Of a stretch of 59,875 bases of DNA, positions 49,216 through 59,875 are shown one piece after another (within the stretch, counting starts at the first letter, position 1; each line of letters begins with the position of its first letter). A program made the translations under genes and the position numbers. Under the pieces are notes generated by a model. That model made no database searches. It saw only the letters and a program-made list of their open reading frames with translations, and was not told the origin of the DNA. Location: contig NZ_PYON01000023.1 in NCBI RefSeq assembly GCF_003026355.1, forward strand, positions 1 through 59,875, written 5' to 3'. The DNA is from Photobacterium kishitanii. GTDB lineage: Bacteria; Pseudomonadota; Gammaproteobacteria; Enterobacterales; Vibrionaceae.

Positions 49216-49284
49216 GGTTAAATTCCTTATTAGATCTGCTGCCAGCAGTGTATCGATATTTGTGCCTAGCGAGGTTAACAATGG

Positions 49285-49881
49285 TTAATTTTTATCAATA
49301 ATATCGCCACTTGTGAGGCGTTTTTTTATACGGCTGAGGCTAATTGAAGTAATACCTAAGTAAGACGCTAATTGATAATCGGTAATACGGCCGACTAGCT
49401 CTGGAAAATGATCACTAAACAGTTGCAGTCGTTGTTCTGGAGTATGCATTAACATAAAGCGTTCTTTGTGTTCTTTATGCAGTAATTGGCGTTCTAATAA
49501 TGTTTGATACAATGGATGTTGCTGCTGACGCCATTGTTGAAATAGCGTGATTGGTAACATGATTAATTGGCTGGCGGATAATGTTTCTAATAAAAATGCT
49601 GAAGGCTCGTTATTAATTAAACTTTCAAAGCCAATAATCACATCTTGATCCCAGTAGAATTCTTTACTGAACTGTTTACCTTGCTCTGTGAGATAACAAG
49701 CATGACAGAGGCCGTCTAATAAAAAGTAGCAATGCGTTTGGGTTTGCCCTTGGTGTAATAAAATATGGCGAGTTGGAAGATCCAGTGGTTCTGCAACGGC
49801 AATGACATCGTTAATGGTTGCAGAGTCTGCCCCGAGTTGGGTCAAGAAAGCCGTTAATTCAACATGGTTATTAGGTGACAT
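49285..49881 (-). CDS. Crp/Fnr-family transcription regulator
   Basis: A 198-residue protein with an N-terminal cyclic-nucleotide-binding-like domain (about 20-125, with ILLHQGQTQTHCYFLLDG) and a C-terminal helix-turn-helix (DYQLASYLGITSISLSRIKKRL). The cAMP-binding arginine/serine pattern of Crp and the N-terminal cysteine cluster of Fnr are both missing, so the signal is unknown. It is 69 bp before the ElaA-type gene on the same strand and may control that pair. Confidence 0.85.
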   Translation of the reverse strand: MSPNNHVELTAFLTQLGADSATINDVIAVAEPLDLPTRHILLHQGQTQTHCYFLLDGLCHACYLTEQGKQFSKEFYWDQDVIIGFESLINNEPSAFLLETLSASQLIMLPITLFQQWRQQQHPLYQTLLERQLLHKEHKERFMLMHTPEQRLQLFSDHFPELVGRITDYQLASYLGITSISLSRIKKRLTSGDIIDKN

Positions 49882-49930
49882 AGGTGATTTAACTTATAAA
49901 AAGATGGTAGCTGCAGTGTATCAAAAAAAA

Positions 49931-49952
49931 TACCGCAACCAAGGTTGCGGTA
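49931..49952 (-). terminator. terminator after cpdB
   Basis: A 10-bp stem TACCGCAACC/GGTTGCGGTA with only two loop bases (in practice a 9-bp stem with 4). The A-run on its left side gives the T-tract on the minus strand. Confidence 0.88.
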
Positions 49953-49976
49953 TATTGATATTACGCTGGAGTATTA

Positions 49977-51944
49977 TTATTTGTTGGCTTGAAGATCCAA
50001 TTGGTAAATAGCAAACCCGCCAGGAGTTGTACTTACTTGTTGCATTGGGTATTGGCCTTTATCTTTAATAAACTGTGCTGCTTTATCACTGTTAGCGGTT
50101 TCAAACGTGATCTGTAGTTGTTTGTCACTCTTAAGTGGTGTGAAGTGCCAGTTATTATCAGCACTTGGTACGACTTGACCTTTTTGTTTACTAACACGAC
50201 TGATGTAATCTGATAACACGGTACGGTTTTCATCCGGTGATGCAAAGGCAACAAAAGCTTCACCTGTCCCCGCAAATTTGCCACTGTATGCACGGTAGTT
50301 ATTGGTTGCGATTAAGAACGTTTGCTTAAGATCAATTGGCTTACCATTAAAGCTTAAATCTTTAATACGGTTAGCGGTTGGGTTAATCAGCTTACATTCA
50401 CCGTCGTATTTGGCTGGTTGTGAAATATCAATATTGTATTTTACACCATCAATAACATCGAAGTTATAAGTACGGAAACCATCCCAGTTAATCAGCCCTT
50501 GCGGCTTATCACTGTTCACATCAATTTGGTTAAATTGCGCCGCTGAACATTCAAGCCACTCTTGTACTTCTTTTCCAGTAACTTTCATTGCCACGAGAGT
50601 ATTAGGATATAAGTATAAGTCAGCAGCGTTACGGAAAGTCAGCTGTCCAGCTTCTACTTCAGTGTAGTTACCCGCATCATTACCACGACCGCCAGCTTTA
50701 AATGGCGCCGCTGCTGATAATACTGGTAGGCCATCAAGATCTGGATCCCCTTGAATAAAGCGTTCTACGTAATCCTTTTGTGCCAAGTTAACAATTTGTA
50801 CTGTTGGATCATCTTGAACCAAGGCTAAATAGCTGTACATCACATCACTGGCTTTACCAATGGGCTGGTTCACAAAATCACGGGTAGCGTTATGATCAAT
50901 TTTTACCGCTGCCACTAATTTAGGATCAGCGTTTACTAATGATTTTTGGTTAGCCTTATCAAAGATTGGTCGAGCTTCAGTTTGGGCCGAAGTTACTTTC
51001 CAACTATTGCCTTCTTTGTCTAAGACTAAATCCATGATACCGACGTGATCACCCCAGCGCCCAGGCATCACTGCTGGAATACCATTGATGGTGCCTTTTT
51101 CAATATCAGTACCTGGTAGATTCACAAAATCTTTACTTGGGAATACGGCGTGCGAATGACCAAATGCGATTGCATCGATACCTTCAACTTGACTTAGGAA
51201 ATACACCGAGTTTTCTGCGCCAACTTTATATGGGTCAGCTGATACACCTGAGTGTGGAATCGCGATAATAATATCGGCGCCTTCCGCTTTCATTTGAGGA
51301 ATGAATTTCTCAGCGGTTTGTTTAATATCTTTAGCTTCTACTTTTCCTTCAAGATTATTTTTATCCCACACCATAATTTGTGGTGGTACGAAGCCAATGT
51401 AACCAATCTTCAGTTTTTGGTTATTGCCGTCGTTATCTTTAAAGGTGTAATCCTTGATAAGGTAAGGCGTAAATAAGTTTTTGCCTGTTTTTAGATCATA
51501 AACATTAGCATTGATGTAAGGGAAGTTAGCACCTTCAATACTTGCATCAAGGAAATCAAGACCATAGTTAAATTCGTGGTTACCAATATTGCCCACGGCA
51601 TAGCCCAATTGATTCATGACTTTATAAACAGGGTGTACTTCGCCTTTTTTAAGGCCTTTTGCTGCCATGTAGTCACCCATAGGGCTACCTTGCAGCAAAT
51701 CACCATTATCAACCAACACACTGTTAATGACTTCAGCGCGTGCCTTTTCAACCAACGTAGCGGTACGTACTAACCCCGTTTTATCGGTTGGCTTATCCTT
51801 GTAATAATCGTAATCCATCACATTAGTATGAATATCTGTTGTTTCAAGAATACGTAATTTAATTGTTTCTGCATTTGCAGGACCAGCAAGTAGCAGTAAT
51901 CCGCCCAATACCGCGATTGATAAAGGCTTAACAGATAATTTCAT
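49977..51944 (-). CDS. cpdB: 2',3'-cyclic-nucleotide 2'-phosphodiesterase / 3'-nucleotidase
   Basis: CpdB is a periplasmic enzyme that hydrolyses cyclic nucleotides and 3'-nucleotides, letting the cell use external nucleotides. The signal peptide ends near GPANA. The metallophosphatase domain shows [47 protein letters not shown] and GHSHAVF, and a C-terminal 5'-nucleotidase domain follows. The ATG at 51944 with GGAG upstream is chosen over an earlier in-frame ATG at 51980. It is divergent from cysG. In E. coli cpdB is a neighbour of cysQ, which here closes the cysG operon. Confidence 0.95.
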   Translation of the reverse strand: MKLSVKPLSIAVLGGLLLLAGPANAETIKLRILETTDIHTNVMDYDYYKDKPTDKTGLVRTATLVEKARAEVINSVLVDNGDLLQGSPMGDYMAAKGLKKGEVHPVYKVMNQLGYAVGNIGNHEFNYGLDFLDASIEGANFPYINANVYDLKTGKNLFTPYLIKDYTFKDNDGNNQKLKIGYIGFVPPQIMVWDKNNLEGKVEAKDIKQTAEKFIPQMKAEGADIIIAIPHSGVSADPYKVGAENSVYFLSQVEGIDAIAFGHSHAVFPSKDFVNLPGTDIEKGTINGIPAVMPGRWGDHVGIMDLVLDKEGNSWKVTSAQTEARPIFDKANQKSLVNADPKLVAAVKIDHNATRDFVNQPIGKASDVMYSYLALVQDDPTVQIVNLAQKDYVERFIQGDPDLDGLPVLSAAAPFKAGGRGNDAGNYTEVEAGQLTFRNAADLYLYPNTLVAMKVTGKEVQEWLECSAAQFNQIDVNSDKPQGLINWDGFRTYNFDVIDGVKYNIDISQPAKYDGECKLINPTANRIKDLSFNGKPIDLKQTFLIATNNYRAYSGKFAGTGEAFVAFASPDENRTVLSDYISRVSKQKGQVVPSADNNWHFTPLKSDKQLQITFETANSDKAAQFIKDKGQYPMQQVSTTPGGFAIYQLDLQANK

Positions 51945-52359
51945 GTGTATCTCCAAAGGATAGGCAAGGAAAGCGTGCATAAAATAGCAAACCTTGTGCG
52001 GTTACTATTATAACCAATCACGTAATTGTGCTTTAACTCTCATTTTTTATATGCATAACCATTATTAAGCCGTTAAATAACAGCAATAACAGCTCTAAAC
52101 GCAAATATTATTGATTAAATTAAGAAAGAAAAAGCATAACTTAGGTTCGAAGTGTTATTTGAAAATCCTCTATTCTCCTCGTTGTTAGCTGTTTATGTCT
52201 GGTTTGTATTTATTCACGGTTGATCATTCTATTTGACGACAAAAACATGACTGTTGAATTAATAACCAAACTTTTTGGTATAAAAAATGAAACTTTAGAA
52301 TTTCAAGTAATATCGCTAGCTCTCTATAGTGGTAACAGAGCAACAACGGAGAGTGCACA
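51945..52359. promoter_or_regulatory. divergent control region of cpdB and the cysG-cysQ operon
   Basis: A gene-free AT-rich region of 415 bp. ACCAAA-CTT-TTTGGT forms a perfect dyad at 52265-52279. A TATAGT at 52325-52330 could be the -10 of the cysG operon; the -35 region is poor (TTCAAG), as expected for an activator-dependent promoter such as those of CysB. No CysB site could be named with certainty. Confidence 0.4.
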
Positions 52360-53775
52360 ATGGATTATTTGCCAATATTTGCTGATTTAAAGCGTCGACC
52401 ATGTTTGGTTGTCGGTGGCGGTAGTAGCGCATGGCGCAAAACAAGGATGTTATTAAAAGCAGGAGCTGATGTTGGTGTGATTGCATCTAAGCTCAATGAC
52501 GATTTTACCGCTGCTATTGCCGCGAACCAAGTTCGTCATGTTGGCGAAGAGTTTGCACCTAGCGATCTCGATGGTATTTTTTTAGCGATTGCAGCCACGC
52601 CGCATAAAGCACTTAATGCATTGGTATATCAAGCTGCGAATCAACGCCAAGTGTTAGTGAATGTGGTTGATGATACTCAACGTTGCAGCTTTATTGTGCC
52701 GTCAATTGTTGATCGCTCACCAATCATTGTTGCTATTTCATCCTCAGGTAAAGCGCCTGTTTTAGCGCGTTTACTCCGTCAAAAGCTCGAAGCTATGCTG
52801 CCACAGCACTTAGGTAAAATGGCAACTATTGCTGGTGATTTTCGTCATTATCTTGCTACAAAAATCGCCACTTTTTCCAGCCGTCGTGCTTTTTGGGAAC
52901 AAGCATTTAATGGTCGTTTTGCTGATCTCATTGCGGTGGGTCGCGACAGTGAAGCGCAGCAAGCATTACATCAACAGTTACAACAACACACCGCTCCCTC
53001 TGGTCAAGTCGCTTTAATTGGTGCTGGCCCCGGTGATGCAGGGTTATTAACGTTACGTGGTTTGCAATTAATGCAGCAGGCGGATGTGGTGTTATATGAC
53101 TATCTTGTTTCTGATGAAGTGATGGCGTTAGTGCGTCGTGATGCAGAATTAGTCTGTGTTGGCAAAAAAGCGGGTTTTCATAGCGTTCCTCAAGAACAAA
53201 CCAACCGTTTAATTGTTGAATATGCACAGCAAGGTAAGCGAGTGGTACGACTTAAAGGCGGTGATCCATTTGTGTTTGGTCGCGGCGCCGAAGAATTAGA
53301 AGTGCTGGTGGATGCTGGGATCGATTTTCAAGTTGTTCCCGGTATTACCGCCGCCGCTGGTGCAACAGCTTATGCAGGCATTCCATTAACTCACCGTGAT
53401 TATGCTCAAACAGCAATGTTTATTACTGGCCACTTAAAACCTGATGGTAAGCAGCTCGATTGGTCAACATTAGCCCGTGGTAATCAAACACTAGTGATTT
53501 ATATGGGGTTAATGAAATCAAGTCATATTCAACAGCAGTTGTTACAGCATGGTCGCGCCCCCGAAACACCAATTGCCATTATTGAACGCGGTACACAAGC
53601 CACCCAAAAAGTATTAACCGGACAATTAGATGAACTTGCCGATTTAGCACAGCATGCTGCTTCGCCATCATTAATTGTTGTCGGTGAAGTCGTCAAGTTG
53701 TCACATAAATTAGCTTGGTTCACAACAAAGGAACAGTTATTACCGCAACCTGAAGCGGTAGTGAAGCTGGCATAG
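52360..53775 (+). CDS. cysG: sirohaem synthase CysG
   Basis: CysG turns uroporphyrinogen III into sirohaem, the cofactor of CysI. The N-terminal dehydrogenase/ferrochelatase domain (about 1-210) begins [21 protein letters not shown]. The C-terminal methyltransferase domain (about 215-465) has [25 protein letters not shown] and [16 protein letters not shown]. The length (471 aa) fits the trifunctional form. CGGAGAG lies before the ATG. It heads the operon with cysD 13 bp downstream. Confidence 0.97.
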   Translation: MDYLPIFADLKRRPCLVVGGGSSAWRKTRMLLKAGADVGVIASKLNDDFTAAIAANQVRHVGEEFAPSDLDGIFLAIAATPHKALNALVYQAANQRQVLVNVVDDTQRCSFIVPSIVDRSPIIVAISSSGKAPVLARLLRQKLEAMLPQHLGKMATIAGDFRHYLATKIATFSSRRAFWEQAFNGRFADLIAVGRDSEAQQALHQQLQQHTAPSGQVALIGAGPGDAGLLTLRGLQLMQQADVVLYDYLVSDEVMALVRRDAELVCVGKKAGFHSVPQEQTNRLIVEYAQQGKRVVRLKGGDPFVFGRGAEELEVLVDAGIDFQVVPGITAAAGATAYAGIPLTHRDYAQTAMFITGHLKPDGKQLDWSTLARGNQTLVIYMGLMKSSHIQQQLLQHGRAPETPIAIIERGTQATQKVLTGQLDELADLAQHAASPSLIVVGEVVKLSHKLAWFTTKEQLLPQPEAVVKLA

Positions 53776-53788
53776 CATGGAGAGAGTG

Positions 53789-54697
53789 ATGGACCCGAAA
53801 CGTTTAACCCACCTCAAGCAGCTCGAAGCAGAAAGTATTCATATTTTGCGTGAAGTAGCCGCTGAGTTTGATAACCCAGTAATGATGTACTCCATTGGAA
53901 AAGATTCATCAGTGATGTTGCATTTAGCCCGTAAGGCTTTCTATCCCGGAAAAATTCCGTTTCCGTTATTGCACGTTGATACCAATTGGAAATTTCGTGA
54001 AATGATTGAGTTCCGTGATCGTACTGCTAAGAAATACGGTTTTGATTTATTAGTTCATAAAAACCCAGAAGGGTTGGCAATGGGGGTGGGACCGTTTACT
54101 CATGGCTCGTCCAAGCACACTGATATCATGAAAACCCAAGGGCTTAAACAAGCATTGGATAAATACGGTTTTGATGCTGCATTTGGTGGCGCCCGTCGTG
54201 ATGAAGAAAAGTCGCGTGCTAAAGAACGGGTATATTCATTCCGTGATAAAAATCACAGTTGGGATCCTAAGAATCAACGTCCTGAATTATGGAAAACTTA
54301 TAACGGCCAGATAAATAAAGGCGAGAGTATTCGAGTATTCCCATTATCAAATTGGACTGAACTCGATATTTGGCAATATATCTTCTTAGAGCAAATTGAA
54401 ATTGTACCGTTGTACTTATCTCAAGTACGGCCGGTTGTTGAACGTGACGGAATGCTAATTATGGTTGATGACGAGCGGTTAGAGTTGCAACCAGGAGAAA
54501 CCATTCAACAAAAAAGTGTCCGTTTTAGAACGTTAGGTTGTTATCCATTAACGGGAGCGGTGGAGTCAACAGCTGATACTTTACCGGGAATCATTGAAGA
54601 AATGCTAGTGGCAACCTCAAGTGAGCGCCAAGGACGAGCTATCGATCATGATCAATCTGGCTCCATGGAATTGAAAAAACGCCAGGGTTATTTCTAA
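53789..54697 (+). CDS. cysD: sulfate adenylyltransferase subunit 2
   Basis: CysD, with the GTPase CysN, makes adenylyl sulfate (APS) from ATP and sulfate. The protein has the PP-loop [18 protein letters not shown] and the [15 protein letters not shown] segment. The family start [18 protein letters not shown] is produced by the ATG at 53789, with GGAG 6 nt upstream; an in-frame ATG at 53777 would add four residues. cysN follows 10 nt after the stop. Confidence 0.97.
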   Translation: MDPKRLTHLKQLEAESIHILREVAAEFDNPVMMYSIGKDSSVMLHLARKAFYPGKIPFPLLHVDTNWKFREMIEFRDRTAKKYGFDLLVHKNPEGLAMGVGPFTHGSSKHTDIMKTQGLKQALDKYGFDAAFGGARRDEEKSRAKERVYSFRDKNHSWDPKNQRPELWKTYNGQINKGESIRVFPLSNWTELDIWQYIFLEQIEIVPLYLSQVRPVVERDGMLIMVDDERLELQPGETIQQKSVRFRTLGCYPLTGAVESTADTLPGIIEEMLVATSSERQGRAIDHDQSGSMELKKRQGYF

Positions 54698-54707
54698 GGA
54701 GAGAATA

Positions 54708-56129
54708 ATGAACAGTGTCATAGAACAACAGGTAGCAGAGCTTGGTATCGAAGCTTACCTCGATCAACACCATAATAAATCTCTGCTGCGATTTTTAACC
54801 TGCGGCTCAGTTGATGATGGTAAAAGTACCTTAATTGGTCGCTTGTTACATGATTCTCATCAGATTTATGAAGATCAACTTGCGGCAATCCATACCGATA
54901 GTCAAAAAGTCGGTACCACGGGGGATAAACCTGATCTCGCATTATTGGTTGATGGGTTGCAGGCAGAGCGTGAGCAAGGGATCACCATTGATGTTGCTTA
55001 CCGTTATTTTTCGACTAAAGCGCGTAAGTTTATTATTGCTGATACACCAGGACATGAGCAATACACCCGTAATATGGCGACGGGTGCATCGACCTGTGAT
55101 GTGGCCGTTATTTTGATTGATGCTCGTAAAGGCGTGTTAGACCAAACCCGTCGTCATTCTTATATCGCCAGTTTACTTGGTATTCGTCAGTTTATTGTGG
55201 CGATTAATAAAATGGATTTGGTTGACTTTGATCAAGCACGTTTTGACGATATTAGTCAGCAATATCTCCAATTTTCAAAAAAACTAAACCCTAATATCAA
55301 TATTCAATTGCTGCCACTGTCAGCATTAGAAGGCGATAACGTTGTTAGTCAAAGTGCCAAGATGGCGTGGTATCAAGGCGAGCCGTTATTAACTTTATTA
55401 GAACACGTTGATTTATCAACCGGCGATAATTCATCAGCCCTACGCTTTCCAATCCAATACGTTAATCGTCCAAATCTTGATTTTCGTGGTTTTGCTGGCA
55501 CGTTAGCATCTGGTGAGTTACGTGTAGGACAACGAGTGACGGCATTGCCTTCAGGCAAAACATCCACAATAGAGCGAATTGTCACTTTTGATGGTGATTT
55601 AGCATCAGCGCATAAAGGCCAAGCTATTACCGTTACCTTAGCGGATGAAATTGATATTAGCCGCGGCGATACACTGATAGCTGCTGAAGACGAAGTACCC
55701 TTAAGTAATAATGTTTTGGCCGATATTGTGTGGATGGGCGAGACCGCATTAGCAGCTGGACGTCAGTATGATATTAAAGTTGCAGGTAAAAAAACGCTAG
55801 GCAGTGTGAGTGCAATACGTCATCAAGTTGATATTAATCGTCTTGATACCTTTGCCACTGAGACGTTACCGCTTAATGGGATTGGTTTATGTGAAGTTAA
55901 TCTCCACGATGCGATAGCTGTAGATAGTTATCAAACTTGTAAAGATACTGGCGGGTTTATCATTATAGATCGTTTAACGAATGTAACTGTGGGGGCTGGT
56001 TTAGTGCGTGAAGCATTAGTTGCTAAGCAAAGTGGTCGTTATTCAGCGTTTGAGTTGGAATTCAATGCACTGGTTCGTAAGCATTTCCCTCACTGGGATG
56101 CCAAAGATATTGGTCAATTGCTGGAGTGA
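54708..56129 (+). CDS. cysN: sulfate adenylyltransferase subunit 1 (GTPase)
   Basis: CysN hydrolyses GTP to drive APS formation by CysD. The translation-factor-like protein has G1 [17 protein letters not shown], the effector region [16 protein letters not shown]3 [12 protein letters not shown] and G4 NKMD, followed by two beta-barrel domains. The length (473 aa) is that of the stand-alone protein; it is not fused to CysC, whose gene comes later. AAGGAGAG lies before the ATG. Confidence 0.97.
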   Translation: MNSVIEQQVAELGIEAYLDQHHNKSLLRFLTCGSVDDGKSTLIGRLLHDSHQIYEDQLAAIHTDSQKVGTTGDKPDLALLVDGLQAEREQGITIDVAYRYFSTKARKFIIADTPGHEQYTRNMATGASTCDVAVILIDARKGVLDQTRRHSYIASLLGIRQFIVAINKMDLVDFDQARFDDISQQYLQFSKKLNPNINIQLLPLSALEGDNVVSQSAKMAWYQGEPLLTLLEHVDLSTGDNSSALRFPIQYVNRPNLDFRGFAGTLASGELRVGQRVTALPSGKTSTIERIVTFDGDLASAHKGQAITVTLADEIDISRGDTLIAAEDEVPLSNNVLADIVWMGETALAAGRQYDIKVAGKKTLGSVSAIRHQVDINRLDTFATETLPLNGIGLCEVNLHDAIAVDSYQTCKDTGGFIIIDRLTNVTVGAGLVREALVAKQSGRYSAFELEFNALVRKHFPHWDAKDIGQLLE

Positions 56130-56134
56130 TGTAA

Positions 56135-57865
56135 ATGAGCTGGGAACAAGCTACTGTGCTGGCAATGCTAGTAGTGATTATTCTCTGCTTGCTTACTACA
56201 AAGATTAAACCTGCGTATTTATTTGCTGGTAGTGCGTTTATTGGTTTTCAAGCCAACTTAATTGAATTACCTGCAATTGGCGCAAATTTTACCAACTCAT
56301 CATTATTAACGTTAGTGCTATTGATTTTGGTTTCAATTGCACTAGAGAAAACGCGTTTGATTAGCTGGGTCGGGCGTCAGATTTCACAAGGGGGCCATAG
56401 CTCAGTAGTGGCTAAGCTTGGAATATCGACAGCGTTATTATCATCATTTACTAATAATACCGCGGTAGTCGTGTCATTAATCGGGGCGATAAAACGTAAT
56501 CAGCGTCATGCTCCATCTAAATTATTACTACCTTTATCTTATGCCGCTATTTTAGGGGGCACATTAACCCTAATTGGTACATCGACTAACCTCATTATTA
56601 ATAGTTTTGTTGAAGATGTTGGCTTACCAAGTCTTGGATTTTTTGCGCCAACCCTAATTGGCTTAGCGGTATTAGTTATCGGTTTAATTATTTTAATCCC
56701 GCTGAGTTATTTTCTACCGAATAACGATGATGACAATGAAGAACAGCTGCCCTACTTTTTAGAAGCGCGAGTGAAAACGCATTCATCTCTTATCGGAAAG
56801 ACAGTAGCAGAAAATGGGCTGAGAGCATTACGCCGGTTATTTTTAGCAGAGCTGATCCGTGATGGTAAGACGATAGCACCTGTTTGTCCTAATACCCAAT
56901 TACAAGCAGGTGATCGGTTATTGTTCTGTGGTGATATTGGAAGTGTCACCACCTTGCAAGAAATTGAAGGGCTACATTTATTTGGTCAGCACCACCTTAA
57001 TGGTCAATCAATGATGGAGGTAGTGGTTAGTCATTCTGCAGCCATTTGTGGTAGTACATTAAAAAGCACTAAATTTCGTGAAAACTTTGACGCCGTTGTC
57101 GTTGCAATTCGTCGTGGCCATGAACGATTAGCTGGGGGCTTAGGTAATATTGAATTACGAGCAGGCGATACGTTAGTCATTGTGCCGGGGAAATTGTTTA
57201 ATCAAAAACAAACCATGCTAGAACGTGAGTTTGTATTAGTTAATGGTCTTGATTCAAGTGCCCGTTTAGATAGCTACCGCAGTACAACGGTACTGGTTGG
57301 CTTTTTAAGTGTGATTGTATTGGCTTTAGCTGAGTGGCTGCCATTGATTAAAGGATTAGCCATTTACCTCGTGGTGCTGGTGGGATTGGGGATTATTTCT
57401 TTCAATGAACTTCGTCGTCGATTCCCGGTTGATATTGTAGTGATTGTTGGCTCAGCATTAACACTGGCACAATTGATGATCACCAGTGGTTTATCACACC
57501 ATATGGGACAAGCACTCATTGTCGCTTTTAATGGTTGGGGTGTATATGGCGGCTTAATTGCAGTTTATCTACTAACATTAATTCTGACTGAATTGATCAC
57601 CAATAATGCAGCTGCGGCATTAGCTTTTCCAATTAGTTATAGTTTGGCGCTTGGCTACGGTGTTGATCCTATGCCATTTATTATGGCGGTATTATTTGGT
57701 GCTAGTGCGAGTTTTATTTCCCCATATGGTTATCAAACTAACTTACTTGTTTACAGCATCGGCAATTATAAGATTAGCGATTACCTTAAACTGGGATTAC
57801 CACTTTCGATTGTGTATTCCACGGTAGTATTGATCTTGATCCCATTAGTCTTTCCTTTTAGCTAA
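56135..57865 (+). CDS. SLC13/DASS-family permease with two RCK_C domains
   Basis: A 576-residue inner-membrane transporter. Hydrophobic blocks on both sides flank a central hydrophilic part (about 205-375) with two TrkA-C-like domains ([27 protein letters not shown] and [24 protein letters not shown]). The motifs [15 protein letters not shown] and [15 protein letters not shown] are the twin Asn-containing re-entrant hairpins of the SLC13 family. Its place between cysN and cysC suggests that it takes up sulfate or a related oxyanion, replacing the ABC importer. The substrate is inferred from the context. Confidence 0.88.
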   Translation: MSWEQATVLAMLVVIILCLLTTKIKPAYLFAGSAFIGFQANLIELPAIGANFTNSSLLTLVLLILVSIALEKTRLISWVGRQISQGGHSSVVAKLGISTALLSSFTNNTAVVVSLIGAIKRNQRHAPSKLLLPLSYAAILGGTLTLIGTSTNLIINSFVEDVGLPSLGFFAPTLIGLAVLVIGLIILIPLSYFLPNNDDDNEEQLPYFLEARVKTHSSLIGKTVAENGLRALRRLFLAELIRDGKTIAPVCPNTQLQAGDRLLFCGDIGSVTTLQEIEGLHLFGQHHLNGQSMMEVVVSHSAAICGSTLKSTKFRENFDAVVVAIRRGHERLAGGLGNIELRAGDTLVIVPGKLFNQKQTMLEREFVLVNGLDSSARLDSYRSTTVLVGFLSVIVLALAEWLPLIKGLAIYLVVLVGLGIISFNELRRRFPVDIVVIVGSALTLAQLMITSGLSHHMGQALIVAFNGWGVYGGLIAVYLLTLILTELITNNAAAALAFPISYSLALGYGVDPMPFIMAVLFGASASFISPYGYQTNLLVYSIGNYKISDYLKLGLPLSIVYSTVVLILIPLVFPFS

Positions 57866-57884
57866 ATTAACAATGGAATATGTT

Positions 57885-58508
57885 ATGAATACGACAACGA
57901 AGTCTCATGATGATAACAATAATATTGTCTGGCATAGTTATAGTGTGACCAAGGAACAGCGAAGTCAGCAAAAGCAGCAGCAACCTTGTGTCTTATGGTT
58001 TACTGGATTGAGTGGTGCGGGTAAGTCGACTGTTGCTGGAGCCTTAGAACATAAATTATTGTCATTGGGTTATCACACTTATTTATTAGATGGTGATAAT
58101 GTTCGTCATGGATTATGTAAGGATCTCGGTTTTTCAGCTCAAGATCGACGCGAAAATATTCGTCGTATCGGTGAGGTTGCTACATTAATGGCAGATTCAG
58201 GACTGATAGTGCTAAGTGCATTTATTTCCCCTTATCGTGAAGAAAGACAATTAGTTCGTGATTTACTTCCCCAAGGTGAATTTATTGAAGTGTTTGTTGA
58301 TACGCCTTTGGCTGAATGTGAAAAGCGTGACCCTAAAGGGCTCTATAAAAAAGCACGTGCTGGTGAAATAAAGCAATTTACCGGTATTGATGCTGAGTAC
58401 CAAGCACCATTACAACCTGAAATTCACCTTGCAGCTGATAGCCATAATATTAATGAGTTGGTTGAGCAATGTATTGATGCTTTACGTAGTCAAAGCATTA
58501 TTACTTGA
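57885..58508 (+). CDS. cysC: adenylyl-sulfate kinase
   Basis: CysC phosphorylates APS to PAPS, the substrate of CysH. The protein has the P-loop [30 protein letters not shown], the FISPYREER loop with the phosphorylated-type serine and the [39 protein letters not shown] lid region. The ATG at 57885 has GGAAT upstream and is preferred over one at 57873. It follows the SLC13 gene by 19 bp. Confidence 0.96.
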   Translation: MNTTTKSHDDNNNIVWHSYSVTKEQRSQQKQQQPCVLWFTGLSGAGKSTVAGALEHKLLSLGYHTYLLDGDNVRHGLCKDLGFSAQDRRENIRRIGEVATLMADSGLIVLSAFISPYREERQLVRDLLPQGEFIEVFVDTPLAECEKRDPKGLYKKARAGEIKQFTGIDAEYQAPLQPEIHLAADSHNINELVEQCIDALRSQSIIT

Positions 58509-58532
58509 TAACCGGTAACAGGAGTACCGCAA

Positions 58533-59270
58533 GTGACAGTATTAATTGATGCTATATACAACATCGCATTAGATGCTGGTAAATCGATAATGGCTCATTA
58601 TCACAGTAATCTTACTATTGATAATAAAGCAGATAATAGTCCCGTAACCGTTGCTGATCTTGCAGCAAATGAAATTATCATTAGCCAATTACAACAGTTG
58701 ACACCTGATATCCCGATCTTATCTGAAGAATCACCACATACTGATTGGCAGCAGCGTCAGCATTGGCAATCTTTTTGGCTGGTGGATCCACTTGATGGCA
58801 CCAAGGAATTTATCAATAAGAATGGTGAGTTCACCGTTAACATTGCGCTTATTGAAAATGGAAAACCTGTTTTAGCTGTTATCTATGCGCCCGCACTAAA
58901 TAAAGCTTGGTTGGGTAATGGTAAAACCGCTTGGCTTGTTACTAAAGCCGGCAAAGATACTATTCGTCTTCTGCCTTCTACTATACCAACCGTGGTTGGC
59001 AGTCGTTCGCACCCATCAGTTGAATTCGATGTTTACCTTCAACAACTAGGTGAGCATAAATTGGTTGAAGTTGGATCATCATTGAAGTTTTGTCTAATTG
59101 CTGAAGGACGCGCGCAATATTATCCCCGTTTTGGACCAACTATGATGTGGGATACCGCCGCTGGTCAATGTATTGCTGAGAGTGCAGGGGCGACAGTGAA
59201 TGATCTCGATGGTTTCCCTCTTCGTTATGATCGCGAATCTTTGTTGAACCCTTATTTTGTGGTCTCATAA
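58533..59270 (+). CDS. cysQ: 3'(2'),5'-bisphosphate nucleotidase CysQ
   Basis: CysQ hydrolyses PAP, the inhibitory by-product of PAPS reduction, to AMP. The 245-residue protein of the inositol-monophosphatase family has the metal-binding ILSEESPH and DPLDGTKEF motifs and WDTAAGQCIAESAG near the C-terminus. The start is GTG with AGGAG 8 nt upstream. It is the last gene of the cysG operon. No clear hairpin terminator follows before the rRNA promoter region. Confidence 0.95.
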   Translation: MTVLIDAIYNIALDAGKSIMAHYHSNLTIDNKADNSPVTVADLAANEIIISQLQQLTPDIPILSEESPHTDWQQRQHWQSFWLVDPLDGTKEFINKNGEFTVNIALIENGKPVLAVIYAPALNKAWLGNGKTAWLVTKAGKDTIRLLPSTIPTVVGSRSHPSVEFDVYLQQLGEHKLVEVGSSLKFCLIAEGRAQYYPRFGPTMMWDTAAGQCIAESAGATVNDLDGFPLRYDRESLLNPYFVVS

Positions 59271-59426
59271 TCATTTTAAATTAACCAAAAGCTATTGATT
59301 GATTAAATAGTCAGCATTATTTTTAAATGACGACTACTAATCAAGAGTCTTGTTGTATGAATATTGAGTCTTTTATGGCTTTTGGTTGGAATTACTAGCA
59401 TTCGTGTTAAAAATCCAAATAAACAA

Positions 59427-59454
59427 TTGTCATTCTTTTTGTTCTCCCTATAAT
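59427..59454 (+). promoter_or_regulatory. upstream rRNA operon promoter
   Basis: A -35 element TTGTCA (59427-59432) and a perfect -10 TATAAT (59449-59454) are 16 bp apart, followed by a GC-rich discriminator GCAGCCC. A/T-rich tracts resembling an UP element lie just upstream. This fits a stringently controlled stable-RNA promoter. Confidence 0.75.
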
Positions 59455-59686
59455 GCAGCCCAACGACACGGAATACCTACGGTTGGTAAGTTATTTACAA
59501 CCTGTGTGTAACTTGTCGATAAGCGGTTTATAAAAAATTATAACTATAATGACTATTATAGTCTTATATTAAGTTATAAAAATCGCGGTCTTGATTCGGA
59601 TGCTATTCGAGTTGTGAGAAATAGGAACTATCTCTTACACAAGGCCAGTCAATAAAGGGTTTTCTGAAGTTTATTTAAAAAACTTG

Positions 59687-59714
59687 TTGACTTTAAACTG
59701 GCGCGGAGTAATAT
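59687..59714 (+). promoter_or_regulatory. downstream rRNA operon promoter
   Basis: A -35 element TTGACT (59687-59692) and a -10 TAATAT (59709-59714) with 16-bp spacing, followed by ACGCAGCC. It lies 260 bp after the first promoter and shortly before the boxA region, the usual place of rRNA P2. Other weak promoters may lie between, for example near TTGTCG at 59514. Confidence 0.7.
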
Positions 59715-59748
59715 ACGCAGCCTCAGCCAATACGATGTATTGTGCTAA

Positions 59749-59875
59749 TGTTCTTTAACAATTTGACCATGCAATCTGTGTGGGCACTCACTGAATAGTT
59801 AAGTCGAAAGATTTATCAATAAACTGAGTGACCAATACAAAATAGCCCAATCTATTTATAGAGAAGATTATTTTG
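59749..59875 (+). other. rRNA leader with boxA antitermination signal (16S gene beyond the edge)
   Basis: TGTTCTTTAACAATTT (59749-59764) is a boxA sequence, and CAATCTGTGTGGGCACTC (59772-59789) follows as in the E. coli rrn leader. The rest leads to the 16S gene, whose first bases are not in the window. It is the start of an rRNA operon on the plus strand. Confidence 0.85.

Overview
The window looks like a chromosomal segment of a marine gammaproteobacterium of the Vibrionaceae, most probably a histamine-forming Photobacterium. Three things point there: the gene order resembles the Vibrionaceae/E. coli backbone (tRNA-Gly array, queG, nnr-tsaE-amiB-mutL-miaA-hfq-hflXKC, purA-motX, nsrR-rnr-rlmB, rpsF-priB-rpsR-rplI, dnaB-alr, zur, dusA-pspG); a sodium-motor gene motX follows purA; and there is a PLP-dependent histidine decarboxylase operon. 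The assignment rests on protein recognition by eye, not on a database search.

Layout. Positions 1-500 hold the tail of an initiator tRNA gene, three near-identical tRNA-Gly(GCC) genes in a 131-bp tandem array and a decayed fourth copy, followed by a terminator. The next 500 bp carry no gene but contain a cluster of DnaA boxes in the place where E. coli has its DnaA-titrating locus datA. From 1.2 to 28.9 kb comes a housekeeping core: queuosine, metabolite repair, tRNA modification, cell-wall amidase, mismatch repair, Hfq, the HflX/HflKC module, purine synthesis, flagellar MotX, nitric-oxide detoxification (hmp with nsrR), RNase R, ribosomal proteins, replicative helicase, alanine racemase and glucose-6-phosphate isomerase.

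Between zur (29.6 kb) and dusA (38.5 kb), genes that lie close together in E. coli, sits an accessory block. It holds a membrane-tethered winged-helix protein with a small cysteine-containing partner, the histamine operon hdcT-hdc-hisRS read on the minus strand from a promoter with a good CRP site, and a divergent gene in which a full-length RAYT-type (REP-associated HUH) transposase with a destroyed HUH motif is fused to a degenerate histidyl-tRNA synthetase. A 27-codon gene between a stable-RNA-like promoter and a very strong terminator, and an unrecognised secreted protein, complete the block. The transposase-HisRS fusion is the best candidate for an undescribed system: it may be a histidine-responsive DNA- or RNA-binding regulator of the neighbouring histamine genes.

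From 38.5 to 59.3 kb the window holds dusA, pspG with a sigma-54 promoter candidate, an outer-membrane protein, and two assimilatory sulfate reduction units, cysJIH and cysG-cysD-cysN-SLC13 transporter-cysC-cysQ. Together these can import and activate sulfate, make siroheme, reduce PAPS to sulfide and recycle PAP. Between the two cys units are fklB and an OapA/YtfB gene, an EamA exporter, an acetyltransferase, a Crp/Fnr regulator and cpdB. The last 450 bp are the tandem promoters and antitermination leader of an rRNA operon whose 16S gene begins beyond the right edge.
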